From NCBI GenBank assembly GCA_964418425.1, contig CAYQLT010000001.1:62001-126000 (forward strand): a DNA stretch of 64,000 nt, read 5' to 3'. Positions within the stretch are counted from its first letter, which is position 1. Every line of letters begins with the position of its first letter. Positions 53,190-63,605 of the stretch are shown piece by piece. Source of the DNA: CAYQLT01 sp964418425. GTDB lineage: Bacteria; Bacillota; Limnochordia; Limnochordales; Geochordaceae. A model generated the notes under the pieces. That model searched no databases, was not told the DNA's origin, and saw only the letters and a program-made list of their open reading frames with translations. The translations under genes and the position numbers were made by a program.

Positions 53190-53648
53190 ATGGAAGCCCG
53201 CCTGGGCGGTGCCCCGTACCTGTGCGTCAAAGCGGACCTCGTATCCGCCGGAGAACCGCAGCTGCGTCGCATATCCCGTTCCATCGGCCGCCAGGCCGAT
53301 GATGGCTCCGTAAAAGGGGCGATCCCCCCGCAGTCGGGTGTACCGTCGGGCTCCGCCGTAAAACCCGGGAGGCTCCAGGCTGAGCCCCACCACCCAGGCG
53401 GTCGCATCCGCACGTTCCCGCTCGAGCTCCAGGCCGGTGAAAGGCGCGCTCCACCCGGCCACGTGCAACCCCAGCACGCTCCGGGGTTCGGCGGCTGCGG
53501 GCGGGCTTGACAGCACCCAAAGCGATCCCAGAAGCAGCCCCGCCAGCAGTCCCCATGCGGGACGTGCACAGCCCCTCCCGGCCGGTCTGATCGAAGCCTG
53601 GCTTGCTGGCGGGTCGCCTGTGCCAAAGCAGGCATGGGGTCCGGGCAT
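53118..53648 (-). CDS. Hypothetical exported protein, possibly small beta-barrel
   Basis: About 176 residues, not recognised. A signal peptide is clear: basic region, WGLLAGLLLGSLWVL core, Ala-Ala-Ala before Glu. The mature part of about 118 residues alternates polar and hydrophobic residues with many glycines and aromatics (SVLGLHVAGW, YGAIIGLAADGTGYATQLRF, RSGLFIAFSMGW), compatible with a beta-rich or small beta-barrel protein. ATG 53648 follows AAGGTGGG; ATG 53675 lies nine codons upstream in the duplicated gap edge. It is convergent with hemW. Confidence 0.65.
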   Translation of the reverse strand: MPGPHACFGTGDPPASQASIRPAGRGCARPAWGLLAGLLLGSLWVLSSPPAAAEPRSVLGLHVAGWSAPFTGLELERERADATAWVVGLSLEPPGFYGGARRYTRLRGDRPFYGAIIGLAADGTGYATQLRFSGGYEVRFDAQVRGTAQAGFHLHSTGEGRLRSGLFIAFSMGWQL

Positions 53649-53668
53649 GAACGCACCCACCTTGCCCG

Positions 53669-53723
53669 TATGCATCCGGTCATACGGGTATCGAGCCGTC
53701 CGCTCTGAAAGTGGTGGTAACCG
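53669..53723. repeat. 55-bp duplicated gap edge, left copy (gap 3)
   Basis: Identical to 53824-53878 beyond the N run. Exact length 55. Confidence 0.95.
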
Positions 53724-53823
53724 NNNNNNNNNNNNNNNNNNNNNNNNNNNNNNNNNNNNNNNNNNNNNNNNNNNNNNNNNNNNNNNNNNNNNNNNNNNNN
53801 NNNNNNNNNNNNNNNNNNNNNNN
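53724..53823. other. Assembly gap 3 (100 N), intergenic upstream of hrcA
   Basis: Exactly 100 Ns between identical 55-base edges. After collapse the region between the exported-protein gene and hrcA is about 200 bp and holds the hrcA promoter and CIRCE element, nothing else that I can see. Confidence 0.97.
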
Positions 53824-53921
53824 TATGCATCCGGTCATACGGGTATCGAGCCGTCCGCTCTGAAAGTGGTGGTAACCGCGTCGGAGGACGGTGCCAGACG
53901 GGAGGGCCAGGGGCGCTGTTG

Positions 53922-53950
53922 TTGACACGGTTGGGACTGGGTGCTAAGGT
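53922..53950 (+). promoter_or_regulatory. Sigma-A promoter of the hrcA operon
   Basis: TTGACA at 53922-53927 is followed after 17 bp by TAAGGT at 53945-53950. The perfect -35 and placement directly before CIRCE support it. The transcript would start near 53957, so HrcA bound to CIRCE would cover the start site. Confidence 0.75.
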
Positions 53951-53958
53951 GAAGGCGG

Positions 53959-53985
53959 TTAGCACTCCTGGTGGTCGAGTGCTAA
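53959..53985 (+). promoter_or_regulatory. CIRCE operator (HrcA binding site)
   Basis: TTAGCACTC, nine bases, GAGTGCTAA: a perfect match to the CIRCE inverted repeat. HrcA represses its own operon here, and release at heat shock induces grpE, dnaK and dnaJ. Confidence 0.97.
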
Positions 53986-54000
53986 TCGGTGGGTGTAGGG

Positions 54001-55035
54001 ATGGAGGATCGCAAGCAACGCATCCTGCGGGCGATCACCGACGAGTATACGCAGACGGCGGAGCCGGTGGGTTCGCGGACCGTCGCGCGCAAGTACCTGC
54101 CCGGGGTGAGCCCGGCCACCATTCGCAACGAGATGGCTGACCTGGAGGAGCAGGGCTACCTCGAGCAACCTCATGCGTCCGCGGGGCGCATCCCGTCGGA
54201 CCTGGGATACCGCTATTACGTGGACGAGCTGATGGAGGTGCCGGCGGTCGACCCCGAGGAGGTCCGTATGGTCCGGGACCTGCTGGTGGCCCGGCGGGAC
54301 GCAGACCATGCCGTGCGGGCGGCCGGCCGGACCCTCTCCCAGTCCACCCGGTACAGCAGCATCGTGCTGCGACCGTCGTTGGGCAGGCTGTCGGTGCGCA
54401 GGATGGATCTCACCCCCCTGGACGACAGCCACGTGCTGCTGCTGGTGGTGGCGGACCCCGCGTTCGTGTACAACCGGATCCTGGACTGGCCGCCGCCGCT
54501 CCCGCCGCCGGCAGACCTCGTCCAGATCTCGGCGGCGCTTACGGAGGCGGTGCTCCAGTCGGGCCAGGAGCTCACCCGTACGCTGGCCCAGCAGGTACGG
54601 GACCTGCTGCCCGGCAAGGAAGCCCGGGATCAGACGCTGCAGGCGCTCTCAGAGTTGATGGAGGACCGGGACTCCGAGCGGGCTTACCTGGATGGTGTGG
54701 GGTTTTTCTTGGAGCAACCGGAGTTTCGGGATGTGGCATACGCCCGGCGCATCCTGGAGTACCTCTCGGACCCTGACATCCTGGTCGAGGTCATGCGCCA
54801 GGGGCACGTGGACGACCTTCTGGTGGTTATCGGCCGGGAGCAGTCCGTGCCGGCGCTGACCGATTGCAGCGTGGTGATGGCGCCTTACGGCCCGGATGGG
54901 CGGGTCATCGGGGTCATCGGGCTCATCGGCCCCACGCGGATGGATTATCCCCGGGCGGTTTCGGCCGTGGAGAGGGTTGCAGGCGCCTTAAGCGAGGCCT
55001 TGGGCCGGCTCACCCGATGGCCCAGGGGGGCCTGA
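54001..55035 (+). CDS. hrcA: Heat-inducible transcription repressor HrcA
   Basis: 344 residues. The winged-helix DNA-binding domain (DRKQRILRAITDEYTQTAEP, then SPATIRNEMADLEEQGYLEQ) and GRIPSDLGYRYYVD are conserved; the C-terminal GAF-like domain follows. ATG 54001 gives the standard N-terminus; an in-frame GTG at 53989 is an alternative four codons earlier. It lies 15 nt after a perfect CIRCE element and heads hrcA-grpE-dnaK-dnaJ-prmA-rsmE. Confidence 0.96.
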   Translation: MEDRKQRILRAITDEYTQTAEPVGSRTVARKYLPGVSPATIRNEMADLEEQGYLEQPHASAGRIPSDLGYRYYVDELMEVPAVDPEEVRMVRDLLVARRDADHAVRAAGRTLSQSTRYSSIVLRPSLGRLSVRRMDLTPLDDSHVLLLVVADPAFVYNRILDWPPPLPPPADLVQISAALTEAVLQSGQELTRTLAQQVRDLLPGKEARDQTLQALSELMEDRDSERAYLDGVGFFLEQPEFRDVAYARRILEYLSDPDILVEVMRQGHVDDLLVVIGREQSVPALTDCSVVMAPYGPDGRVIGVIGLIGPTRMDYPRAVSAVERVAGALSEALGRLTRWPRGA

Positions 55036-55081
55036 GCCCGTCCGGCGGATGCGTCGAGGCAGGGGCCGCCGGGAGGATACA

Positions 55082-55984
55082 ATGATTTCAGGCGCCCACC
55101 GCAATGGGCGGTCCGGGCCTGCGCCATGCGCAGGCCCCGATTGCTGGAAGGGGGTTGGCGCTCTGGATCCCGAACGGAAGGATACAGGGTCACGCTTTCC
55201 TCCTCGCCGCCAGCCGGATCCGCCTTCGGCGGATGGCACAGCTCACGAGCCGGCCCCGGGGGAGGCTGTCGGGGAGCTTGCGTCCCAAAGGCTGCCGGAT
55301 GGGCCCGAGACGGGCGAGGATGCGGGGCCCGGGGCGTCCGGAGACGGCGGGGCCGAATCCGGCGCGCAGGTAGCCCTGCAGCCGGAACTGGAAGAGGAGC
55401 TGGCCCGTGCCCGAGCGGAGCTGGAGAAGCTTTCCGCGCAAATGTTGCGGCTTCAGGCCGACTTCGACAATCACCGGCGGCGCGCCCGTCAGGAGTCGGA
55501 GCGAGCCGCCGAAGAGGCTGTCGAAAGGCTGGTTCGGCGGTTGCTTCCGGTGGTGGACGGCCTGGAACGAGCCATCCGCACCATGCCGGACCCCATGCCC
55601 GCCGATGAGGGGCACTGGTCGGGGCTGGCCACCGGCATTCGCATGGTGCACCAGGAGCTTTTGCGCGCGCTGGAGGCAGAGGGCATCCACCGCATCGCCG
55701 CCGAACGGGAACGTTTCGATCCGGCGGTGCATCAGGTGGTGGACCGGGTGACGGTCCCCCAAGCCGAAGACGACCAGCGGGTGGTGGCCGAGTTGCAGGC
55801 GGGCTACCTGCTGCGGGGCCGGGTGTTGCGGCCCAGCCTGGTACGGGTCGGCGTGTGGGAGGGCGCGCAAGGCTCCGAAGCGGCACGCCAGAACCCGGCA
55901 GCTTCTGGCCAGCCGGGGGAGGGTTCCGGGCCGGCGGCGCAAGGAAGAGAGGCCGAGCCCGACCCACCGGCCGGCCTGGGTTGA
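55082..55984 (+). CDS. grpE: Nucleotide exchange factor GrpE with long N-terminal extension
   Basis: About 300 residues, versus about 190 in Bacillus. The long coiled coil (LEEELARARAELEKLSAQML, then QADFDNHRRRARQESE) and the beta domain (HQVVDRVTVPQAEDDQRVV, GYLLRGRVLRPSLVRVG) are complete, so exchange of ADP on DnaK should work. About 100 extra N-terminal and 35 extra C-terminal residues are Pro/Gly/Glu-rich and probably disordered. ATG 55082 lies five bases after GGGAGG; an in-frame ATG at 55049 is less well placed. Confidence 0.92.
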   Translation: MISGAHRNGRSGPAPCAGPDCWKGVGALDPERKDTGSRFPPRRQPDPPSADGTAHEPAPGEAVGELASQRLPDGPETGEDAGPGASGDGGAESGAQVALQPELEEELARARAELEKLSAQMLRLQADFDNHRRRARQESERAAEEAVERLVRRLLPVVDGLERAIRTMPDPMPADEGHWSGLATGIRMVHQELLRALEAEGIHRIAAERERFDPAVHQVVDRVTVPQAEDDQRVVAELQAGYLLRGRVLRPSLVRVGVWEGAQGSEAARQNPAASGQPGEGSGPAAQGREAEPDPPAGLG

Positions 55985-56025
55985 ACCAGTTTTGGGAAGC
56001 TCTTTGAAGCGGGAAGGGACCGACA

Positions 56026-57918
<1,893 letters not shown>

Positions 57919-58000
57919 GGCGACCGGGAGCCGGGCCGGCCGCCCGGAAGCCGGCCGATCGCGCCTTCCTTCCCGGCCGGAGCGGGGGTGACGTGGGTCG

Positions 58001-59182
58001 GTGGCGGCCAAGCGGGACTACTACGAGGTACTGGGCGTCAGCCGGAACGCCACCACGGATGAGATCAAGCGGGCGTTTCGGGAGCTGGCCCGGCGCCTGC
58101 ATCCGGACGTCAACAAAGAGGACCCCCAGGCGGCGGAGAAGTTCAAGGAGATCAACGAGGCCTACCAGGTTTTGAGTGACCCGGAGAAGCGCGCCCGATA
58201 CGACCAGTTCGGCCACGCGTTCGAGCCGTCGGCGGGTGCCGATGGCGCCGCGGGAGCGGGAGCAGGGGGTTTCGCAGGCTGGCCGGGCGGGTTCGGAGAC
58301 CTGGGCGACCTGGGAGAGGTCTTCGACTTCTTCTTCGGCGGCACGAGAGGCCGCTCCCGCGCCGGCGGGCCGGCGCGCGGGGACGATCTGCGCTACGATC
58401 TCGAGCTGAGCTTCGAGCAAGCAGCCTTCGGGGCGGAGGTCACCCTGGAGGTGCCGCGGCTGGAGATCTGTCCGCATTGCGGCGGAAGCCGTGCCGAGCC
58501 GGGTCACCCGCCCCAGCGGTGTGCCACCTGCGGCGGGGCCGGCCAGGTGCAGCGGGTTTCCCAGACGCCCTTCGGACGCTTTGTGCAGGTGAGCACGTGT
58601 CCGCGCTGCGGCGGGCAGGGCACGTTCATCCCCGTGCGGTGTCGGGAGTGCGCGGGCGAAGGCCGGTTGCGGCGCCGGCGCCGGGTGACCGTGCGGGTGC
58701 CGCCGGGCGTCGAAGACGGGGTGCGGCTGCGCATCCCCGGCGAGGGGGATGTGGGCGCCGACGGTGGCCCGCCGGGGGACCTCTACGTGTTTGTGAGCGT
58801 ACGCCCGCACGAGATCTTCACGCGCGACGGTTATGACGTGGTGTGCGAGGTTCCCATCAGCGTGCTGGATGCGACCCTGGGAGGCGAGCTGACCGTTCCC
58901 ACCCTGGATGGTCCGGCCCGGCTGCAGATTCCCGAGGGCACCCAGACGGGCAGCCTCTTCCGTCTCAAGGGAAAGGGCATTCCAAGGCCCGGGCACGGCA
59001 GGGGGGACCAGGTGATTCGGGTACGGGTGGTGACCCCTACCCGGCTGAGCGAGCGCCAGAAGCGCCTGCTGCGAGAGGCTCTGGGCCAGGGCCCGGACGA
59101 GGGGAGCTCCCCCACGGGCCGGTGGGGTAACGGGGAGGGCGCGGCCTCCCTGTTCGACCGGCTGCACCGCCGCCGCGGCTAG
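58001..59182 (+). CDS. dnaJ: Chaperone DnaJ (Hsp40)
   Basis: 393 residues. J domain with HPD at residues 34-36, Gly/Phe-rich region to about residue 115, four zinc repeats (CPHCGG, CATCGGAG, CPRCGGQG, CRECAGEG) and C-terminal substrate domains. DnaJ delivers clients to DnaK and stimulates its ATPase. The GTG at 58001 gives AAKRDYYEVLGV. It is 82 nt after dnaK. Confidence 0.97.
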   Translation: MAAKRDYYEVLGVSRNATTDEIKRAFRELARRLHPDVNKEDPQAAEKFKEINEAYQVLSDPEKRARYDQFGHAFEPSAGADGAAGAGAGGFAGWPGGFGDLGDLGEVFDFFFGGTRGRSRAGGPARGDDLRYDLELSFEQAAFGAEVTLEVPRLEICPHCGGSRAEPGHPPQRCATCGGAGQVQRVSQTPFGRFVQVSTCPRCGGQGTFIPVRCRECAGEGRLRRRRRVTVRVPPGVEDGVRLRIPGEGDVGADGGPPGDLYVFVSVRPHEIFTRDGYDVVCEVPISVLDATLGGELTVPTLDGPARLQIPEGTQTGSLFRLKGKGIPRPGHGRGDQVIRVRVVTPTRLSERQKRLLREALGQGPDEGSSPTGRWGNGEGAASLFDRLHRRRG

Positions 59183-59194
59183 GGCGAAGCGGCC

Positions 59195-60283
59195 GTGGTG
59201 GCTGCGGGCCCTGGAAAGGAGGCCGGCCGATGGTCTTCGCCCCTTGCCGGCCGCCCCAAGAGGGGCGCAAGGGCGACTTCGTACCGGTGGTGGCGCCTGC
59301 GGGCCGTCGTGCCGGTCCAGCTGGAGGAGACGGCCGGGTGGGCCATGGTGGCTGCAGGGGCGTCCGGGGTGGAGGTGGGCGGCGAAGCGGGTACCGACCT
59401 GGCCGATCCCGGCGGCGGGGTTCGGGAGGGCTTTGAGGGCCTGCCGGATAAGGGCGGCGCCGGGGTGGTGCTCACCGGATACTTCAGCCGGCTGGCGGCC
59501 GCCCGGCGAGCTCTGCGGCGCCTGAACGCGCTGGTCCAGGGCTTCTCCGGTGCCGGGGCGTCTCGGGCCGAAGGAGCACCCGACGGCGCGCCGGCAGCCA
59601 CGTTGCAGGCTCATACTTTCTGCCCCCGTGCCTGGCTTTCCCCTCGTGGGGGTGTCTTTGCGCCCGTTCGGGTGGGAGCTCTCGAGATCCGGCCTCTGCG
59701 GCACCCGCGGGCGGGCTGGAGGTCTTCGGGCAAGCCGGGGGACGGTTCGGCTCGCCTCGCTATCTACCCGGGGATGGCGTTTGGAACCGGGCATCACCCC
59801 ACCACCCAGCAGGCGCTGTGGGCCCTTCAGCATGCGTTGCGCCGGGCTGGGCCGGAGCCCCGGGTGGTGGACGTGGGAACCGGCAGTGGGGTCCTGGCCA
59901 TCGCCGCGGCCCGGCTGGGGGCCGCGCAGGTGCTGGCCGTGGACGTGGATCCGGTCGCCCTGCGGGAGGCGGCCCGCAACGTGCGATGCAACGGGGTGGT
60001 GCATCAGGTCCGGTTGGCCCTGGGGTCATGGGAACAGGCCCAACGGCTCTGGGGCACGGGGTGCGCGGACGTGGTGGTGGCGAACCTGGTGGCGCCCGAA
60101 CTGGTACGGCTGGCGCTGCCCCTGGCAACGCTGGCCCGTGCGCAGGGGATGCTGATCGGGGCGGGTGTGGCAGCGGCCCAGGCCCGGGAGGTGGTCGCGG
60201 CCTGGCAGGGTGCGGGCCTGTGGGTGGAGCTGTGGGGCTGTTGGGGGGAGTGGGCCTGGATCGAGGCCTTGCGGCCCTCGTGA
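59195..60283 (+). CDS. prmA: Ribosomal protein L11 methyltransferase, start uncertain
   Basis: Up to 362 residues from GTG 59195. The class I methyltransferase core is clear: YPGMAFGTGHHPTT, VVDVGTGSGVLAIAAARLGA and the acidic DVDPVALREAARNV. PrmA trimethylates L11 using SAM. The N-terminal domain begins near WWRLRAVVPV at about residue 32, so the GTG adds some 30 non-conserved residues. The best Shine-Dalgarno (AAGGAGG, 59216-59222) precedes ATG 59230, which is in another frame, suggesting a one-base error or an unusual start. It lies 12 nt after dnaJ. Confidence 0.85.
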   Translation: MVAAGPGKEAGRWSSPLAGRPKRGARATSYRWWRLRAVVPVQLEETAGWAMVAAGASGVEVGGEAGTDLADPGGGVREGFEGLPDKGGAGVVLTGYFSRLAAARRALRRLNALVQGFSGAGASRAEGAPDGAPAATLQAHTFCPRAWLSPRGGVFAPVRVGALEIRPLRHPRAGWRSSGKPGDGSARLAIYPGMAFGTGHHPTTQQALWALQHALRRAGPEPRVVDVGTGSGVLAIAAARLGAAQVLAVDVDPVALREAARNVRCNGVVHQVRLALGSWEQAQRLWGTGCADVVVANLVAPELVRLALPLATLARAQGMLIGAGVAAAQAREVVAAWQGAGLWVELWGCWGEWAWIEALRPS

Positions 60284-60338
60284 GCGCTTGCGGCGCGGGT
60301 CCGAGCCTCGGGCCCGCGCAGGGGATGGGATCCGGGCC

Positions 60339-61378
60339 GTGAGCGTGCTCCGGGCGCGGGTGGCGGCCGGCGAGGCTGCCCGATGGGAACCGGGCCAGAT
60401 GGTGGCCATCGAAGGGGATGAGGCTTTCCGCCTGGTGCGGGTGAACCGGGCCAGGCCGGGAGAGGCCATCGAACTGTTCGACGGCGAGGGGCGGGCCTGG
60501 CGGGCACGAGTGGCCTCCATCTCCCGGGGGCGGCTGGTATGCCGCATCGAAGGCGCCGGGCCCTCGGCCGAACCGGTGCTGCGGGTCATCCTCATCCAGG
60601 CCATCCTCAAGGCGGGCCGCATGGAATTCGCGCTGGAAAAGGCTACCGAACTGGGGGNNNNNNNNNNNNNNNNNNNNNNNNNNNNNNNNNNNNNNNNNNN
60701 NNNNNNNNNNNNNNNNNNNNNNNNNNNNNNNNNNNNNNNNNNNNNNNNNNNNNNNNNATCCTCAAGGCGGGCCGCATGGAATTCGCGCTGGAAAAGGCTA
60801 CCGAACTGGGGGTCGCCGAGATCTGGCTGGCCCGCACCCGCCGCAGCGTGGTTCGGCCCGAACCCGGTCGCGCGCGGGTGGAGAGGTGGAGGCGGGTGGT
60901 GGAGAACGCCGCTCGCCAGTGCGGCCGGGCCCGTTTTCCCGAGCTCGGGGGCCCCATGGAGTGGGAGCAGGCCATCTTCTCCCTGGCCCAGCAAGCTCCC
61001 CGCTGGCCGAGGTTGCTGGCGTACGAGGGGGCTCGCCACAGCCTCCAGGCCGCCACGGAGCAGGTCGACGGGCCTCCCCCCGAGGGTGTGGGCCTGGCGG
61101 TGGGGCCTGAAGGCGGCCTGGAGGACGGGGAGGTGGAGCTGGCTGTTCGGGCCGGCTTTCAGGTTGTCGGCCTGGGCCCTCGGGTGCTTCGCGCAGAGAC
61201 GGCCAGCACGGTGTTGCTCGCCCTCATCCAGGCTCGCTGGGGCGATCTGCGCGCCTTCCCGGGCCCGACGGGTCGGGGCCCGGCTGAGCAGGCGACAGGA
61301 CCTGGCGCTTCGTTACCTAAAAGACAGGAGGCCGTGCAGGCCGGTGGATCTCCAGGAAGCGCTGGAAGGCCTTCTTGA
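60339..61378 (+). CDS. rsmE: 16S rRNA m3U1498 methyltransferase RsmE (frame split by assembly gap)
   Basis: The N-terminal PUA-like part is in 60339-60657 and the SPOUT methyltransferase part in 60758-61378, in different frames as deposited. Removing 100 Ns and one 55-base copy joins them into about 294 residues. The knot region shows VGLAVGPEGGLEDGEVELA and GLGPRVLRAETAST, diagnostic for RsmE. It methylates U1498 of 16S rRNA. The C-terminus runs about 35 residues past the usual end (after GDLRAFPG) and overlaps the convergent exported-protein gene by 62 nt. GTG 60339 lies 55 nt after prmA. Confidence 0.92.
60603..60657. repeat. 55-bp duplicated gap edge, left copy (gap 4)
   Basis: Identical to 60758-60812 beyond the N run. 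Exact length 55. Confidence 0.95.
60658..60757. other. Assembly gap 4 (100 N), inside rsmE
   Basis: Exactly 100 Ns between identical 55-base edges; collapse restores the rsmE frame. Confidence 0.97.
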
Positions 61379-61757
61379 GGTTGCTGGCCCAGATCCGCGC
61401 CAGGCGATCGGGGGTGGTCCCGTTGAGCCTGGCGTCGACCGGTGTCACCGTGACGATGAGGTGCCCGCCCACGGTGACCGCCGGCAGGCCGCCCACGGTC
61501 TGCACCTGAACCCGATCGGGGGATAGCTCATCTCCCAGCTCGTTGATGGCCTCGTTGAGGCGCTTGTAGATCTCGTCTCCCCGGGCATAGACGGTCGCCC
61601 ACGGGCCGGCGTCGCGGACCCGGAGCACAATCACCCCGGACAGCTCCACCGTCGCGATGGGCTGCGCCACCTGTGCCTGAGCAAGCGCCCCCCATAACCC
61701 AAGGCATGCCGCCGCGACCAGTATGGCCCCTGTGACGCTCTTCCGCGTTGCGGTCAA
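61317..61757 (-). CDS. Hypothetical exported protein
   Basis: About 146 residues. A signal peptide (basic start, AILVAAACLGLWGALAQAQ) is followed by one soluble domain: VELSGVIVLRVRD, DEIYKRLNEAINELGDEL, VGGLPAVTVGGHLIVTVTPVD and NGTTPDRLARIWASNLKKAF. This pattern reminds me of the extracytoplasmic domain placed before some mechanosensitive-channel-like membrane proteins, but here it stands alone. That resemblance is from memory and weak. TTG 61757 lies nine bases after AGGAGGAGGG. It is convergent with rsmE and divergent from the PHP gene. Confidence 0.7.
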   Translation of the reverse strand: MTATRKSVTGAILVAAACLGLWGALAQAQVAQPIATVELSGVIVLRVRDAGPWATVYARGDEIYKRLNEAINELGDELSPDRVQVQTVGGLPAVTVGGHLIVTVTPVDARLNGTTPDRLARIWASNLKKAFQRFLEIHRPARPPVF

Positions 61758-61951
61758 AACTGTCGTCCCTCCTCCTGCGCCGAGCGGGGCGACGCGTCCC
61801 GTTGCGGTCCGGCGGGTGCTTCGGCGCCGGCGGGCCGGACTCCTGCCCGCCACCTTGACGGCGCCCACCCCTCGCCGTAAGGTGGGGGCGCTGCCCCGGC
61901 TGCCGCACACCTTCGGCCTCAGCGGTTGGCCGCTGCGGGAGGGAAAGTCGC

Positions 61952-62830
61952 ATGGTGGGCCTTTATCCCGGACACCTGGCCGATTACCACATGCACCTCG
62001 AGCAGGACGACCGGCGCGCGCCCCTGCGGTATCAGGTCGACCGCATCCGGGCCTATGTGGAGGCGGCCCGGGCGCGAGGCGTGGATGAGATCGGCATCAC
62101 GGAGCACGGGCACCGATTCCGCGAGTTTCGGCCTGCCATGGCCCGGTTGTTCGAGGCCGGCGCCACGCAGCACCCCCGGGTCCGGGAGTGGTTGGGGGCG
62201 GACTTCCAGGAAGGCCTGGAGAGGTACGTGCGGGCGGTGTTGGATGCCCGGGAGCAAGGCCTGCCGGTGCGGCTGGGCATCGAGGTGGATTACCTGCCGG
62301 GTGAGGAGCCCTCCCTCCGGCGGGCCCTGCGTCTTGTGCCGTGGGACTACGTCATCGGATCCGTGCACTTCGTGGACGGCAGGTGCATCGACTGCGGGCC
62401 CGACATCACCTGGCCCGAGGCCGACGTGGACGAAGTATACCGACGCTACTTCGAGCACATGGCCCAGGCGGCCCGCAGCGGGCTGTTCGACGTGCTGGCA
62501 CACCCGGATCTCCCCAAGAAGTTCGGACACCGGCCCCGCCGGTTCCCCGTGGAGGCGTTCGCCCGGTTCGTGGAGGCCTGCCGCGAAGCCGACGTGGCGG
62601 TGGAGGTCAACACGGCCGGGCTTCGCAAGCCTGCGGGCGAGATGTATCCCGCACCGCCCCTGCTGGCGGCGATGGTGGCGGCCGGCCTGGACGTGCAACT
62701 GGGTTCCGACGCGCACGACCCTGAAGATGTAGGCAAAGATTTTGGCAGCGCCCGAGAGCTGGCGGCGCGTGCGGGGGTGCGCCGGCTCATCCGCTGGAGC
62801 GGCCGGAAGCGAACCTACCAGGAGCTTTGA
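61952..62830 (+). CDS. PHP-domain histidinol-phosphatase family protein
   Basis: 292 residues. Metal ligands of the PHP fold are visible as DYHMHLE near the N-terminus, GITEHGH, a GIEVDYLPG stretch, DYVIGSVHFVDG, VLAHPDLPKKFG and a final LGSDAHDPEDVG. This pattern matches the HisJ/HisK-type histidinol phosphatase, which forms histidinol in histidine synthesis. No other his genes lie nearby, so a different phosphoester substrate is possible. ATG 61952 follows GGGAGGG. Confidence 0.85.
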   Translation: MVGLYPGHLADYHMHLEQDDRRAPLRYQVDRIRAYVEAARARGVDEIGITEHGHRFREFRPAMARLFEAGATQHPRVREWLGADFQEGLERYVRAVLDAREQGLPVRLGIEVDYLPGEEPSLRRALRLVPWDYVIGSVHFVDGRCIDCGPDITWPEADVDEVYRRYFEHMAQAARSGLFDVLAHPDLPKKFGHRPRRFPVEAFARFVEACREADVAVEVNTAGLRKPAGEMYPAPPLLAAMVAAGLDVQLGSDAHDPEDVGKDFGSARELAARAGVRRLIRWSGRKRTYQEL

Positions 62831-62873
62831 GGGGCGGCGCCCGGGCTGCCCGCCGCCAGGCTGCGGAGCAACT

Positions 62874-63584
62874 TCAGGGCCGCTCCAGCAGCTCGCGAAC
62901 CTTCGCCAGCACCTCATCCAGCATCGACGGGGTGAGGCGGCCCGTCTGGGTGTTCTGGCGGCTGGGATGATAGCAAGCCACCACAGCGGGGACGCCGTCC
63001 CCGGGGCGCAAGACCGCGCCGTGGACGAAGCGAGCCCGCCCCAGGGCCACCCGTTGCGCCTCGTCCAGGGCGGGTGCCAGGAGTTTGCGGCAGGCGTCGA
63101 AGGCGAAACGACCCAATGCCAAAAGGACGCGCACCCGGCCCAGCAGGGCGAACTCCGCCTGAAGGAACGGGAAGCAGCGTCGGGCCTCCTCGGCCAGGGG
63201 CCGGTTGGCGGGCGGGGCGCAGCGGACGGGAGCGGTCATGAAGGCGTCCCGCAGCTGAAGCCCGTCGTCGGCCCGCTCGGAAAAGGGCTGGTTGGCGAAG
63301 TCCGCCCGGTACAGGGCGCTCACCAGGAAGCGGGCGCTGGCATCGCCGGTGAACATCCGGCCGGTCCGGTTGGCCCCGTGGGCCGCCGGCGCCAGCCCCA
63401 CAATGAGAAGGCGAGCCCGGAGATCCCCGAAGCCGGCCACCGGCCGACCCCAGTAGGTCCAAGCCGCGAACTCCCGCTTGCGCTGGCGGGCGACCGCCGT
63501 ACGGTAAGCGACCAGGCGGGGGCAGGCCGTGCAGCTTTCGATCTGCTGGCGCAAAGACTGCCATGCCCCAACTGCTCCATCCAA
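62874..63584 (-). CDS. Family 5 uracil-DNA glycosylase (UDGb type)
   Basis: About 236 residues. The 4Fe-4S ligands are visible: Cys18 and Cys21 in CTACPRLV, Cys122 and Cys137 (14 residues between). The active-site motif GLAPAAHGANRTGRMFTGD is that of UDGb rather than family 4, which has GEAPG; the second motif is YHPSRQN with His206. UDGb removes uracil and hypoxanthine from DNA, useful in thermophiles. TTG 63584 follows GGGGGAGGGGG; a longer open frame upstream would overlap the divergent gene. Confidence 0.9.
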   Translation of the reverse strand: MDGAVGAWQSLRQQIESCTACPRLVAYRTAVARQRKREFAAWTYWGRPVAGFGDLRARLLIVGLAPAAHGANRTGRMFTGDASARFLVSALYRADFANQPFSERADDGLQLRDAFMTAPVRCAPPANRPLAEEARRCFPFLQAEFALLGRVRVLLALGRFAFDACRKLLAPALDEAQRVALGRARFVHGAVLRPGDGVPAVVACYHPSRQNTQTGRLTPSMLDEVLAKVRELLERP

Positions 63585-63605
63585 TCCCGGCTCCCCCTCC
63601 CCCGA

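Noticed and set aside
59230..59436. A separate 68-residue protein with a strong ribosome-binding site
   Set aside because: Composition is shadow-like (Gly/Arg-rich) and it lies within the prmA coding region; a frame error at the prmA start is a better explanation.
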